A stretch of DNA of 46,067 nucleotides from the NCBI RefSeq assembly GCF_000255705.1, contig NZ_JH636446.1, positions 264,646-310,712 of the forward strand, read 5' to 3'. Numbering within the stretch: the stretch's first letter is position 1; each line of letters opens with the position of its first letter. Below the pieces are notes generated by a model. It was not told the origin of the DNA and made no database searches. It worked only from the letters and a program-made list of their open reading frames with translations. Positions 27,911 to 35,218 of this stretch are shown piece by piece. Source of the stretch: Zavarzinella formosa DSM 19928 (GTDB taxonomy: Bacteria > Planctomycetota > Planctomycetia > Gemmatales > Gemmataceae). Made by a program: the position numbers and the translations under genes.

Positions 27911-28042
27911 AGCTTCCTCAACCAGCAACCATAGGACGAGACGCGAAATGTCCTCCGGCGACAAACCCATGAGAGGTTCGATTTCTTCCGCGGCCGGTTC
28001 ATTCCTTGGCTCGCCTTTCGGCAGTTCGCTTTCGTAACTCAT
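27791..28042 (-). CDS. small island protein, unknown (83 aa)
   Basis: An 83-residue acidic/hydrophobic protein starting MSYESELPKG, with an amphipathic helix around SPEDISRLVLWLLVEEALRG. GAGGGA lies upstream of the ATG. Its last 120 bases overlap the end of the recombinase gene tail to tail, so the true end could be affected by overlap constraints. It is the most downstream gene of the minus-strand island operon. No known domain was recognised. Confidence 0.55.
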   Translation of the reverse strand: MSYESELPKGEPRNEPAAEEIEPLMGLSPEDISRLVLWLLVEEALRGRLAVFRPKNLPTKPTEGKGELLVRRLDVVPVGDAPR

Positions 28043-28082
28043 GGTTGTCCCTCAACGAACGCATCCGTGCGGATTCTTCTCC

Positions 28083-28388
28083 TTATTGCTTCAATGACAA
28101 TTCCGGGTGCAAAATCAGATCGAACGGTGTTGTAAAAATGAGTTCCTTGTGTGGATTGCTGGGGGCGTTGCGAAGCAAAGTAGTCAATGCAGGCCCGTCT
28201 CCCTTCGCAGCAACCAAATCAGCAACTGACAAGTGCCCCGAATCCAAGGCGCTGGCCACCGCCTCGACATGCCCCGGCGATTCGATCCCGTATTCGGTGC
28301 GTGCCGCGCTCATCAGGGTGAACTGACGGAACGCCTCCGTGAGGTGACATCTTCTTGCGTCGGACACTTTGAGCGGTTCGTAAGACAC
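28083..28388 (-). CDS. small island protein, unknown (101 aa)
   Basis: A 101-residue protein using a GTG start placed by a strong GGAGG site. It starts MSYEPLKVSD, like its downstream neighbour's MSYE, and ends in NPHKELIFTTPFDLI, a strand reminiscent of the C-termini of the next genes upstream. Function is unknown. Confidence 0.65.
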   Translation of the reverse strand: MSYEPLKVSDARRCHLTEAFRQFTLMSAARTEYGIESPGHVEAVASALDSGHLSVADLVAAKGDGPALTTLLRNAPSNPHKELIFTTPFDLILHPELSLKQ

Positions 28389-28430
28389 GGCTGCCTCCGA
28401 AAAGGTTTTTTGAAAAATGACAATGCGGGA

Positions 28431-28766
28431 TCATGTCAACTTGACGAAGATCACCTTGTCCGGATTGGCGGCTTCCAGTTTTTTTAACTGTGGCGCAAGA
28501 TGTTGGATCATCCGGCGGCCTTGTTCGCCCAAGTGAGCCATGCCTTCGAGCAGCACCTCGGCCGGCAGTTTGTCGGGGTGTTCGTCGGCAAATGTGGCGG
28601 CAAGCGAGGAATCAACCGCCGTCCATGTGTAGGGCAGGTCCTCCTGCCGCTTCTGGTTTTCAATCGCCGACTTGGCGGCGTCGATCATCATCTTCACCAC
28701 GGGGGCCGCTTTGTGAGCGTTTTCAATCATCCCCAAGATAATGGCCATCGTCTTTGCAAAATTCAT
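28431..28766 (-). CDS. small island protein with C-terminal VIFVKLT strand (111 aa)
   Basis: A mostly helical 111-residue protein with a hydrophobic N-terminal helix (MNFAKTMAIILGMI) and C-terminus NPDKVIFVKLT. GGAG precedes the ATG. The C-terminus closely matches that of the gene at 29210-29509 (HPNHIIFVRLT), suggesting paralogy. No known domain was recognised. Confidence 0.7.
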   Translation of the reverse strand: MNFAKTMAIILGMIENAHKAAPVVKMMIDAAKSAIENQKRQEDLPYTWTAVDSSLAATFADEHPDKLPAEVLLEGMAHLGEQGRRMIQHLAPQLKKLEAANPDKVIFVKLT

Positions 28767-28840
28767 CTCATGATCTCCATGCCCTTGTGAGGCGGGTTAA
28801 GATTTGGCGAAACCTCCCCGCTTTCGGAGAGGCACTACTG

Positions 28841-29161
28841 TCACGAGTCGGAATAGAACCCGACGTAAATTACTCGGCCAGGGCATTGGGCCTCAAGGTC
28901 GTCGAAAAGAACGCATATCTTGGCCTCCGCGATGACCTTGCCTTTGACCATCTCCAGCAATTGCCCCCGTGTCTGCATACCGTCGTTGATCGCCTCGAAT
29001 CGGACGACGTCTTTCGGGAGAATGGCGACATGGCGAATGTTCATCCGGTCAAAGACTCCCTCGTAAGTTCGCGGCGGCCATGGCTCGGCCGGGATGGGGG
29101 CGTTGTCGTATTTGATGCCGAGCATCCAGGGCCAAAAATGGTTGAGCAAGATCGCTCGCAT
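28841..29161 (-). CDS. small island protein with C-terminal VIYVGF strand (106 aa)
   Basis: A 106-residue protein beginning MRAILLNHFWPWMLG, with a middle section RHVAILPKDVVRFEAINDG and C-terminus CPGRVIYVGFYSDS. GGAG is positioned before the ATG. It lies between two genes with similar C-terminal strands and may be a diverged member of the same family. Function is unknown. Confidence 0.68.
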   Translation of the reverse strand: MRAILLNHFWPWMLGIKYDNAPIPAEPWPPRTYEGVFDRMNIRHVAILPKDVVRFEAINDGMQTRGQLLEMVKGKVIAEAKICVLFDDLEAQCPGRVIYVGFYSDS

Positions 29162-29209
29162 TGCAAATCTCCGGTTAGTGTCAGTGAAGGAAAGGGTTCG
29201 GGAACAACA

Positions 29210-29509
29210 TCACGTCAGGCGAACGAAGATAATGTGATTCGGATGCGCCTCGTCGATTCGTTGCAAATCCCCGGCGAGCGAGTTCCAAACCAGGCGGCCC
29301 CGGTCGCCATGCGAGATCAGTGCCTCGCGGAAAATTTTGAGAGTCGTCATGTCGGGCGTCTCGCGGGCGAAGCGGTCGGCCTCATGGACCAAAATCGGTA
29401 TCCATTGGTAGTGGATTTGCTCCGGCGAACGGGAGGGGCGGCTCTTGAGCCATTGGGCCAGAGTGCGGCCGCCGACAATCAATGCGGGGATGAACATGTG
29501 AAAAGCCAT
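29210..29509 (-). CDS. small island protein with C-terminal IIFVRLT strand (99 aa)
   Basis: A 99-residue protein with an N-terminal hydrophobic segment (MAFHMFIPALIVGGRTL) and C-terminus EAHPNHIIFVRLT. ATG 29509 with AGGA upstream is preferred over a longer frame. Likely paralogue of the gene at 28431-28766. Function is unknown. Confidence 0.68.
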   Translation of the reverse strand: MAFHMFIPALIVGGRTLAQWLKSRPSRSPEQIHYQWIPILVHEADRFARETPDMTTLKIFREALISHGDRGRLVWNSLAGDLQRIDEAHPNHIIFVRLT

Positions 29510-29589
29510 CGTCAGGATTCCTGCCCCATTGGGGCGTATGGTTGGTCTGTTTGCCACAGCCGCGGCCTTGTGCCACGGTCCCACAGTTC

Positions 29590-29784
29590 TCATTCCTTGC
29601 CAGGGTGCAACCGATGCTGTTCGCGTTCGGTGCGTTCGTCATGCTCGCCAAGGGCGGCGATGAGGAGGTCGTAGAAGACTTTTCGTGCTTCCACGACCTC
29701 CTCTCCCCTCAGGCAGGGAGCCACCACTTCTGCGAGTTGCATTGACAGCCTGAAGGCCGTGTCGTGCCGTGTGTGCCGGGACAT
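29590..29784 (-). CDS. small charged island protein (64 aa)
   Basis: A 64-residue, Glu/Arg/His-rich, probably helical protein (MSRHTRHDTAFRLSMQLAEV, ending REQHRLHPGKE). Its ATG is six bases from the stop of the upstream mini-gene. No domain was recognised. Confidence 0.55.
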   Translation of the reverse strand: MSRHTRHDTAFRLSMQLAEVVAPCLRGEEVVEARKVFYDLLIAALGEHDERTEREQHRLHPGKE

Positions 29785-29790
29785 CTCAGT

Positions 29791-29892
29791 TCACCGTTTT
29801 CCACGGCTGTTGCTCCGGTTGATGACTGCCAGCAGCGTGGCGAATGCGGCCATGCCAAGCAGGATCGCGCGGCAGAATGATTCTCCGTTCAT
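29791..29892 (-). CDS. 33-residue single-helix membrane peptide
   Basis: The frame from ATG 29892 gives 33 residues dominated by one hydrophobic helix (FCRAILLGMAAFATLLAVI) and a basic tail (RSNSRGKR). Its ATG overlaps the TGA of the DUF1232 gene (ATGA), which supports translation by coupling. Too short for family assignment. Confidence 0.4.
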   Translation of the reverse strand: MNGESFCRAILLGMAAFATLLAVINRSNSRGKR

Positions 29893-30041
29893 GACTTCTC
29901 TGTCTTCTTGAACATGGCCGAGACACCGATGACCAGCGCGACAACATCGTCGATCCAGCCAATGACTGGAATCACATCCGGGATGAAATCGATTGGGCTG
30001 ATGATGTAAATCGCAGACAAAAGGGGGATTAATTTCTTCAT
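29889..30041 (-). CDS. DUF1232/YkvA-like mini-protein (50 aa)
   Basis: Fifty residues containing the YkvA/DUF1232 core: IYIISPIDFIPDVIPVIGWI, then DDVVAL. GGAG lies upstream of the ATG. The family is a small membrane-associated domain of unclear role, usually longer, so this is a minimal version. It overlaps the next gene by ATGA and belongs to the minus-strand island operon. Confidence 0.78.
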   Translation of the reverse strand: MKKLIPLLSAIYIISPIDFIPDVIPVIGWIDDVVALVIGVSAMFKKTEKS

Positions 30042-30095
30042 GACAGGCTCCACTTGATAAAAGGTCGATTTCTTTGGCCAAGGTCGGGCAATTCG

Positions 30096-30254
30096 TCACT
30101 GCCAATCAGGGTTTTTCGGTCCCCAAATCCCCCGAAGTATTCCAAGGGATCGTTTCTCACTGTCTGGCGCCCGCTTCTTGCGAGCGAGTGACACCGCCCG
30201 ACGGATGAGGTTGGCGACAAACAAAAAGAGGACCAAGGCGGCGGCGTTATCCAT
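30096..30254 (-). CDS. 52-residue single-helix membrane protein
   Basis: The frame from ATG 30254 encodes an N-terminal hydrophobic helix (AAALVLFLFVANLI) followed by a strongly basic segment (RRAVSLARKKRAP). GGGAG lies upstream, and the start overlaps the last 8 bases of the upstream gene. No family was recognised. Confidence 0.5.
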   Translation of the reverse strand: MDNAAALVLFLFVANLIRRAVSLARKKRAPDSEKRSLGILRGIWGPKNPDWQ

Positions 30255-30531
30255 TTCGTCTCCCGCGGTTAGGTGTTGGTTCTTCGGTCACGTAGAGAAT
30301 CACATGCTTGTTTGAAACGGCTTCCTGGCTGGCGTGATCCCGCCGAAACGCGGCGATTGACGCCTTGGAGTCACCCTGCCGTCGCATTTGTGCCGCAACC
30401 TCCCAGCCGGTCATCGTGTCCGGTCCGTTCATGACAAACTGCAAGAACTCCTTGTAGGGAATCGAAATTCGCCGGAACGACAGATGCTTCCCCATGCCGA
30501 CCCAGTAAGCCAACTTCTGCAACAGTCGCAT
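30247..30531 (-). CDS. small island protein, unknown (94 aa)
   Basis: A 94-residue protein with basic N-terminus MRLLQKLAYWVGMG, a helical middle (AAQMRRQGDSKASIAAFRRD) and a late strand KHVILYVTEE. AAGGAGA precedes ATG 30531. The strand near the C-terminus is like those of the other small proteins of this operon. Function is unknown. Confidence 0.65.
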   Translation of the reverse strand: MRLLQKLAYWVGMGKHLSFRRISIPYKEFLQFVMNGPDTMTGWEVAAQMRRQGDSKASIAAFRRDHASQEAVSNKHVILYVTEEPTPNRGRRNG

Positions 30532-30615
30532 TTGCTTCTCCTTGAAAATCAGGTGACGGGCGAAACGATGCGTTGTGGCGATGCCATGCAAGCAGTCCCG
30601 CAAAGTGGCGGTCGG

Positions 30616-30894
30616 TCAAACCTTTTTGGTTTCAGACAGATACAAGAGTGTTTCGCCGGGTAGCAGGGCCGCAACGAGGATGGCGTGGCGTTGCTGAAAC
30701 TCGGCGATGTCGGGTGGCAGCGTGTCGCATCTGCGCATCCATCGCAGCACGGCGAATTCCTCCATCGCAAACGGATGCTTGGAGTAAAAATTGTCGAGGT
30801 CGGCGATGCGAACCGTGTGGGGGTGGTAGAGATTTTCCTCCCAGCCGTAACGCGCCCCGTTGATCTGGCGGCGGATTCTTCTCCAAAGATTCAT
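30616..30894 (-). CDS. small island protein, unknown (92 aa)
   Basis: A 92-residue protein starting MNLWRRIRRQINGARYGWEE, aromatic and basic, with a helical middle and a final strand PGETLLYLSETKKV. ATG 30894 has a weak GGGG site. It resembles its neighbours in size and C-terminal strand. Function is unknown. Confidence 0.62.
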   Translation of the reverse strand: MNLWRRIRRQINGARYGWEENLYHPHTVRIADLDNFYSKHPFAMEEFAVLRWMRRCDTLPPDIAEFQQRHAILVAALLPGETLLYLSETKKV

Positions 30895-30932
30895 GTGAAC
30901 CCCAATGATGTTTGAAACGTGTAGGGAAATAC

Positions 30933-31010
30933 TCAGGGCCGAAACGGTCGGAGCCATCGCCGCAGGAGCGCGGAGCGGCAATTGGCCAGGGCGAGGAATC
31001 GCGTGAGCAT
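30933..31010 (-). CDS. possible 25-residue basic peptide
   Basis: A tiny frame starts with ATG 31010, 4 bases after the stop of the pentapeptide gene. It uses a GGAG site embedded in that gene's last codons. The peptide is Arg/Leu-rich (MLTRFLALANCRSALLRRWL). It could be a leader or coupling peptide, or fortuitous. Confidence 0.25.
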   Translation of the reverse strand: MLTRFLALANCRSALLRRWLRPFRP

Positions 31011-31014
31011 GGCT

Positions 31015-31422
31015 TCACTCCATGTCGATTTCAGGGGCTTCCTTGGACGGGGCGGTTTTGCCGGCAGACTTTCGCCATCCGATGAATGAGGCCCCGACCC
31101 CGTTTGCCTGTTGCATGTCGGCCCCTCGAAGGTCGGCCCCGTCGAGCGTCGCGCCATGGAGGTTTGCGTTCACAAAGCTCGCCCGCTGGCAGTTGGCCTC
31201 CGTCAATTTGGCCCCCCGAAGGTCGGCCCCACGCATGTCCGCGTCTACGAGGTTGGCCCTCGACAAGTCGGCGGCGCGAAGATCCGCGTAGCGAAGGTCC
31301 GCCCCGGCCAGGTCCATGCCGCGAAGGTCGGCGGCCCGGAGATCGGCGCGGTTGCCCGTCGCACTGGACTTGACCCAGTCGCGGTGGTCTTGAAGCGTCC
31401 TCGTCAACTGCTTGTCGGTCAT
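31015..31422 (-). CDS. pentapeptide-repeat protein
   Basis: A 135-residue protein. About residues 24-105 consist of A(D/N)LxX pentapeptides (ADLRA-ADLRG-MDLAG-ADLRY and so on), a right-handed quadrilateral beta-helix of about 16 units. The C-terminal tail (GWRKSAGKTAPSKEAPEIDME) is non-repetitive. Members of this fold mimic DNA (Qnr/MfpA type) or act as effectors or scaffolds; the role here is unknown. ATG 31422 has GGAG overlapping the end of the upstream gene. It is cytoplasmic, with no signal peptide. Confidence 0.85.
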   Translation of the reverse strand: MTDKQLTRTLQDHRDWVKSSATGNRADLRAADLRGMDLAGADLRYADLRAADLSRANLVDADMRGADLRGAKLTEANCQRASFVNANLHGATLDGADLRGADMQQANGVGASFIGWRKSAGKTAPSKEAPEIDME

Positions 31423-31424
31423 GA

Positions 31425-31667
31425 TTACTCCATGTCCGGTTCGGGCTGTTCGGGGGCGTCTTTCGCCACCCGTCGCTCGTTCGTCACCTCGCCCGAGGTG
31501 ACGGTGGTTCCCAGCGTCGGGTTGTCTCCGGGCTGGATCTGCTGGACTCCGGGGACGAAGGCCTGTTGCAATTCCTGCCACCCGTTCCCCAGCCACCCCT
31601 TCACGTCCGTGCCGACCAGCTTCTGCCGGGCGGCCATCGACTTCAGCATTGCCCCAAAAGCCCCCAT
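31425..31667 (-). CDS. small island protein, unknown (80 aa)
   Basis: An 80-residue protein (MGAFGAMLKSMAARQKLVG and a long polar tail ending PEQPEPDME). GAGGAG precedes the ATG. The stop is two bases from the start of the pentapeptide gene. The N-terminal half may be amphipathic. No domain was recognised. Confidence 0.62.
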   Translation of the reverse strand: MGAFGAMLKSMAARQKLVGTDVKGWLGNGWQELQQAFVPGVQQIQPGDNPTLGTTVTSGEVTNERRVAKDAPEQPEPDME

Positions 31668-31676
31668 CGTTTCTCC

Positions 31677-32270
31677 TCATTGGTTCCGGCGATAAAGGTC
31701 GTGCAAATGACGCTGTTCGATCACGGCGTCGTTCATAGCCTCGGCCATCCGCTTGTCGCGCTCCTCGATGTAGCCCGTGATTCCAAGCAGCGCGAATGCG
31801 CCGACCAGCATGTACAGGCCAAGCGGCGGGCATAGCAAGAACACCGGAATCGACCCGAAGAACATCAGCACCGGCTCGACGCAGGACTTAATCCACCAGC
31901 CGCCTTTCCTCCGAAGCAACCACGGCCAGATGACGCCTATCCACGAATCGCCCATATAGCCAGAGTGGCAGGCATAGCCCCGTTTCCTGGCTCTCGCCCC
32001 GGCGATAGCGTGGACGAAGGCCATAACCATAAACGCGATCCAGAACACGCACATGGCGTGCATCTGACGGTCGTTAACAGCAACGCAGGCAGCAAAGACG
32101 GCCACCCAAAACACACTGAAGAAGGAGGCCCAAGAAAAGTAGGCCCGGCCCGCCGTGCCTGGCTTCCGGAGAATCAGTTCCAGCGGGGCCGCGTGGGTGC
32201 GAAACCACAGAAAAAGCATCACCAAGAGCGGCGGGAGTTTGTCCTGCCGCTCCGTCGAGCTGGGGTTCAT
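31677..32270 (-). CDS. polytopic membrane protein partnered with the TraG-like ATPase
   Basis: A 197-residue protein with about four hydrophobic segments (around residues 48-65, 73-90, 112-120 and 132-165). Its ATG overlaps the stop of the ATPase gene (ATGA), and AAGGAG is upstream, so the two are translationally coupled. It may anchor the ATPase at the membrane, as TraG/VirD4-type proteins usually have membrane helices and this ATPase does not (inference). A 700-residue frame covering this region extends upstream only as a shadow. Confidence 0.72.
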   Translation of the reverse strand: MNPSSTERQDKLPPLLVMLFLWFRTHAAPLELILRKPGTAGRAYFSWASFFSVFWVAVFAACVAVNDRQMHAMCVFWIAFMVMAFVHAIAGARARKRGYACHSGYMGDSWIGVIWPWLLRRKGGWWIKSCVEPVLMFFGSIPVFLLCPPLGLYMLVGAFALLGITGYIEERDKRMAEAMNDAVIEQRHLHDLYRRNQ

Positions 32271-33724
32271 AAGTCTCCTTGCCGAAGTGTGGCGAGTTTG
32301 AACGGCAGCCCGCCGAACATCCTCGCACTTTGAATGACGAAGAAATCCACGAGCTTCCCGTTCCGAACGCCTCCGGTGCGCAACTGTGTGGCGAAGACAT
32401 GCGGAGGGACAATGGGTGACCACTGTTCCGAAAAGCTTCCCGTCACTGTTGAAGCCAGCACGCTGAACAACGAGGGTGGCTCGTCGGTACGCTGAGTTGA
32501 TCCGCCGAGAAATAGTTCTCTTCGCTGGCCGATCTTGTCCGAGAAATAGGTGTTCGTTTGATGCGATCCGTTTGAACACAAAAGTGTCGTGTTGAAATTG
32601 CCCAGCCAGCTTGCGACGGCCTGCTCCCCCTCCTCCCCGAAGGATTGCTGGAGGAGCGGAATATTTTGAGCGAAAACGCACGAAAACGCCCTTGCCGAAC
32701 GAGACACTGATGCAAATAAGGCATCGTTCCTGGCGTCCGCAAACCAATTGGCCTCGTCCACAAACAGGCACCAGCCGCGGGGGCTTTTCGTCACATCTCT
32801 GCGGAGCGCGGCTCTGGTGAACGTCGATTTGATCGCTTGCTGGAGGTACTGCCCCGGCTCCCTCCAGAGCAGCACCGGGAAGTCCACGCAGACCACCAGT
32901 CCCTCGGTCATCGCCTCGTCCGGCGTCAGGTTCGACTCCCCCGATGCGCACACGTCGGCCACCGGCCCGGTCATGAACTGCGACAAAATATTCACGGCCA
33001 TCGTGTGGCCTATGCTGCGCGTCTTTTCCGACAAATTGCTCCATTCCTCGCAGAATCCGACCGACAACTCGAACACCCGACGTTTGCCCGGCGGCAGATC
33101 CCTCACCGTCCCCGCCAGATAACATTGCCCGGCAAAGGAGTCCCTGATCCACTCCGGGTTTTGAAGTTGATCGGGTGACTGGGGAAGGTCGGCCACAAAG
33201 CGGTAAACGTCCGTGATCGAACACTTCCCCGTCCCCAGCCAGACGGCGGCAATTGACATGCGCAAGAGCCGTTTGCAGAGAAGTTGCCAGAAGGGTTCTT
33301 CGTTCTTGCCCTGACTGCGGCTGGCAAGCTCCACCAGAGTGTCGAGCATTGCCGCGGCGGATTCCACGCTTGCATGGGGCTGGGAAAGCTCGTAGTCCAG
33401 CAAATCCAGTTTCCAAGGCTCCCCCTCTCCGATTCGGCGAAAGTCGGACCCACGTCCCGCGATCTCGCATATCCGTTTCACCCGCTGGCATTCGTCCGGC
33501 TTTACGGTCAGGACCAGCACGGAACACCCGGCCCGGATGATGTTCAGCAACAAATGGAACGCCGGACCCGATGTTTTGCCGCTGCCGGTCGCGCCAAAGC
33601 AGACCAGCGATTCCAGCATCTGGCCCAGCGTGATGAACTCCCGGTCCCCCAAATCCAGGATGGGGAAGTGCGGGTCGAACAAAGGTGGCGGAGGCCGTGG
33701 CCTGCCCCGAAATCGTCTCCACAA
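32267..33724 (-). CDS. VirD4/TraG/HerA-like DNA-transfer ATPase
   Basis: A 485-residue P-loop ATPase with Walker A GATGSGKTSG at about residues 44-53 and Walker B WCLFVDEANWF at about 325. Late motifs such as VFAQNIPLLQQSFGEE and LLCSNGSHQTN are typical of conjugative coupling proteins and TraG-like ATPases. It lacks the N-terminal membrane helices of VirD4. The start is TTG at 33724, seven bases after a strong GGAGGA; the frame has no ATG or GTG before an upstream stop. It points to DNA mobilisation or packaging by the element, though no relaxase was seen here. Confidence 0.8.
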   Translation of the reverse strand: MWRRFRGRPRPPPPLFDPHFPILDLGDREFITLGQMLESLVCFGATGSGKTSGPAFHLLLNIIRAGCSVLVLTVKPDECQRVKRICEIAGRGSDFRRIGEGEPWKLDLLDYELSQPHASVESAAAMLDTLVELASRSQGKNEEPFWQLLCKRLLRMSIAAVWLGTGKCSITDVYRFVADLPQSPDQLQNPEWIRDSFAGQCYLAGTVRDLPPGKRRVFELSVGFCEEWSNLSEKTRSIGHTMAVNILSQFMTGPVADVCASGESNLTPDEAMTEGLVVCVDFPVLLWREPGQYLQQAIKSTFTRAALRRDVTKSPRGWCLFVDEANWFADARNDALFASVSRSARAFSCVFAQNIPLLQQSFGEEGEQAVASWLGNFNTTLLCSNGSHQTNTYFSDKIGQRRELFLGGSTQRTDEPPSLFSVLASTVTGSFSEQWSPIVPPHVFATQLRTGGVRNGKLVDFFVIQSARMFGGLPFKLATLRQGDL

Positions 33725-33846
33725 GTCGTGTTCCTCCGGTGATGGCGGTGAACCGCCGGGTTGAATTGGTGTTTGTCATGAGTCCGTGCCTTCGGTTAAA
33801 GCCGTCGTTTAGAACGGCCGGTTCGTGGACAAAGGGTTAAATCGCG

Positions 33847-34689
33847 TTACTTCTTGGGGGCGGGATCGCCTTCTACCTTCGAGAGAATCGCCTGCGTCAC
33901 GGTCCATGGAAGCCCATCGAGGGCAATCTTCTTGCACGCGGCGATCAGGGCGTTGAGCTCGGTCACCATCACGTCAATATTCGCCGTCGTGAAGGTGTAG
34001 ATGGAGCCTGCCTTTGTCTTGACCGTGACCGGCTTGGCTTTTTTGTCTCCGCGTTTCCTTCGTTTGATCTCCTGGATTTCCGCGAGCAACATTTCACGGG
34101 AAAGGTTCTGGTCAACGACCATTTGAGCCAGCTTGATCTGCGTTGGAACGTCCTTGATCTGCGCGATGAGAGACGCCTTGGACGGCGCGAGTTTGGAGGG
34201 AATCAACACGCGGATTTCTGCCGGAATGCGGTTGTGGATGTCGAGGCTTCGTTGGACTGCTGCGGGCGACATGCCCACCTGTTCCGCAATTTGCAATACT
34301 GTGCTGCCCGTCGCCTCCTTGAGTTGGTTCAGCATGATCGCCTGGTCGATGGGAGACGCGCCCTTCCTGTTGCGGTTCAGGCTTAGAATCAGGGACATTT
34401 CCACGAGCCGGGGCAAATCCTCGCCGATCACCCTGACCTGAATTTCTTTCCAGCCCAGCGAAATGGCTGCGGCAAGCCTATGCTGCCCATCGACCAATCG
34501 ATAGCCTGCTCCGACTTTGACAACGATGATCGGGAAGTGCTGGCCGTCACGGGCCATGCTCTTTCTGATGGATTCTCGGTTCGCATCATCCTCGGTCCGT
34601 TGGATCAGCGGCGGCTCGATGCCGAAGACCGCGGCCATGAGGATCACCGGCACATAGTTGGCCGGTTGTTTCGGGGGTGGTTGAAGCAT
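33847..34689 (-). CDS. ParB-like partition/regulatory protein
   Basis: A 280-residue protein with a ParB/Spo0J nuclease-like domain near residues 35-105 (GAGYRLVDGQHRLAAAISLG), then a helix-turn-helix (VLQIAEQVGMSPAAVQRSLD). The C-terminal part is Lys-rich (EIKRRKRGDKKAKP). No ParA lies beside it, so it may regulate the element's operon or its maintenance rather than segregate DNA. It heads the minus-strand operon, 122 bp upstream of the ATPase. Confidence 0.87.
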   Translation of the reverse strand: MLQPPPKQPANYVPVILMAAVFGIEPPLIQRTEDDANRESIRKSMARDGQHFPIIVVKVGAGYRLVDGQHRLAAAISLGWKEIQVRVIGEDLPRLVEMSLILSLNRNRKGASPIDQAIMLNQLKEATGSTVLQIAEQVGMSPAAVQRSLDIHNRIPAEIRVLIPSKLAPSKASLIAQIKDVPTQIKLAQMVVDQNLSREMLLAEIQEIKRRKRGDKKAKPVTVKTKAGSIYTFTTANIDVMVTELNALIAACKKIALDGLPWTVTQAILSKVEGDPAPKK

Positions 34690-35038
34690 CTAGCGCCTCG
34701 TCTTTCGTATGGCAGCGCGTACCGTCATCAGGGACGCTTACGCAGCGTGCCGTTGGAGCCGGAAATGTTCCGGTTTTGGGGTTGGATTGATTCTTCAGTC
34801 AGGCGAGATCAATGAGAGCGGATGGTCACGAAGGTAAGCCGCCGCATTCGGCAGGTGTGATTCGGCTCTTCATGTTCTCCCTGTTTTCGTGTGGGGCTCG
34901 CTTGGGAATGTTGGGTTCATGCCCGCTCTTGGCATTTGGCAAACTATGTTGCCTGCCAGTAAGACTTGGTGTTCCGTGACAGAGTTTCAAGAATTTTCCT
35001 CCACCGCTTCATGATGGCTGTGATTTCTTTTGCGGGAA

Positions 35039-35060
35039 TGCGCACCTGCGCAGATGCGCA
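35039..35060. repeat. triple TGCGCA repeat, 8-bp period
   Basis: Three copies of the palindrome TGCGCA occur at 35039, 35047 and 35055, separated by two bases each; the last extends to the 10-bp palindrome GATGCGCATC. They lie in the divergent intergenic region (34690-35218, otherwise without a gene) between the ParB-like and XRE-like genes, so they are a candidate operator for either product. Confidence 0.5.
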
Positions 35061-35121
35061 TCAGCCCCGATTCTCTGCGAAAAAATTCATATGTTCGGCA
35101 AGGTCAAATTTGATTTTTTCC

Positions 35122-35148
35122 ATTTTATTAATATTGGTTGCCTGTCAA
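35122..35148 (-). promoter_or_regulatory. candidate promoter of the minus-strand island operon
   Basis: Read on the minus strand, TTGACA (35148-35143) is followed after 15 bases by TAAAAT (35127-35122), in the most AT-rich part of the intergenic region. The spacing is slightly short. The leader to the ParB-like start would be about 430 bases and would contain the TGCGCA repeats. Confidence 0.35.
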
Positions 35149-35218
35149 ATGCGTTACAATCCGGTGAGGCCGCTCATGGCCTTTCTGCCAATTATCTCAC
35201 TCCTTATTCCCCCCTTGG

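Noticed and set aside
33421-33432. A 12-base match to the tRNA-Ser 3' end as the other attachment site
   Set aside because: It lies inside the ATPase coding sequence, is short and does not include the T-loop, so it is probably chance.
31677-33779. A 700-residue minus-strand frame beginning at ATG 33779
   Set aside because: Only its last 197 residues are protein-like; the rest overlaps the ATPase gene, whose P-loop and Walker B lie in another frame. The true membrane protein starts at 32270.
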